From NCBI GenBank assembly GCA_965368815.1, contig CBDUOH010000113.1:1-5016 (forward strand): a stretch of DNA of 5,016 nucleotides, read 5' to 3'. A program made the position numbers and the translations under genes. Below, piece by piece: positions 4,982 through 5,016 of the stretch. The DNA is from UBA5794 sp965368815. Lineage in GTDB: Bacteria; Actinomycetota; Acidimicrobiia; Spongiisociales; UBA5794. The first letter of the stretch is position 1, and each line of letters begins with the position of its first letter. The notes beneath the pieces were generated by a model. The model ran no database searches, was not told where the DNA came from, and was given only the letters and a program-made list of their open reading frames with translations.

Positions 4982-5016
4982 ATGACCGACAAGCCCATCT
5001 ACATCGACGGATTCAC
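4982..5016 (+). CDS. N-terminal start of an unidentified protein (partial)
   Basis: ATG at 4982-4984 opens a frame reading MTDKPIYIDGF up to the window edge, 11 full codons and two extra bases. The start is supported mainly by the TAGGAT box 7 nt upstream. The visible residues show no signal peptide and are too few to name a family. Confidence 0.55.
   Translation, partial: MTDKPIYIDGF

Overview
The window looks like a chromosomal segment from a high-GC, probably monoderm actinobacterium; an acidimicrobial-type lineage is plausible but not provable from 5 kb. The reasons are strongly GC-biased third codon positions, three lipoprotein-type signal peptides, a TTG start, hairpin terminators without a U-tract, and TANNNT -10 boxes 6 to 7 nt ahead of ATG codons that lack a Shine-Dalgarno sequence (leaderless pattern).

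Layout. The last 14 codons of an unidentified plus-strand gene end at 45. One base later a 26-unit array of a 7-bp repeat begins (47-228); it lies in the gap between two convergent 3' ends. Three minus-strand genes follow in the order of transcription 2697 to 241: a PpiC/SurA-type prolyl isomerase lipoprotein (1795-2697), a secreted M23 (LytM-type) peptidase with two C-terminal peptidoglycan-binding domains (637-1683), and a 97-residue protein of unknown function (241-534). A divergent spacer (2698-2834) separates them from plus-strand genes: a SIMPL (DUF541) lipoprotein from a TTG start (2835-3575), a very strong hairpin terminator (3586-3627), a lipoprotein with a Thr-rich linker and two peptidoglycan-binding domains (3748-4311), a cytoplasmic flavin-reductase-like protein (4370-4870), and the start of an unidentified gene (4982 to the window end).

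How the genes relate. The four central genes all encode exported proteins: a foldase, a wall hydrolase, a SIMPL protein and a wall-binding lipoprotein. This suggests a small cell-envelope neighbourhood. Gaps of 58 to 172 bp and the candidate hairpins between genes argue for mostly separate transcription units rather than one operon. The flavin reductase and the flanking genes look unrelated to it.

I see no mobile element, CRISPR array, tRNA or rRNA. Most genes belong to known families; the least ordinary object is the two-variant heptamer array.
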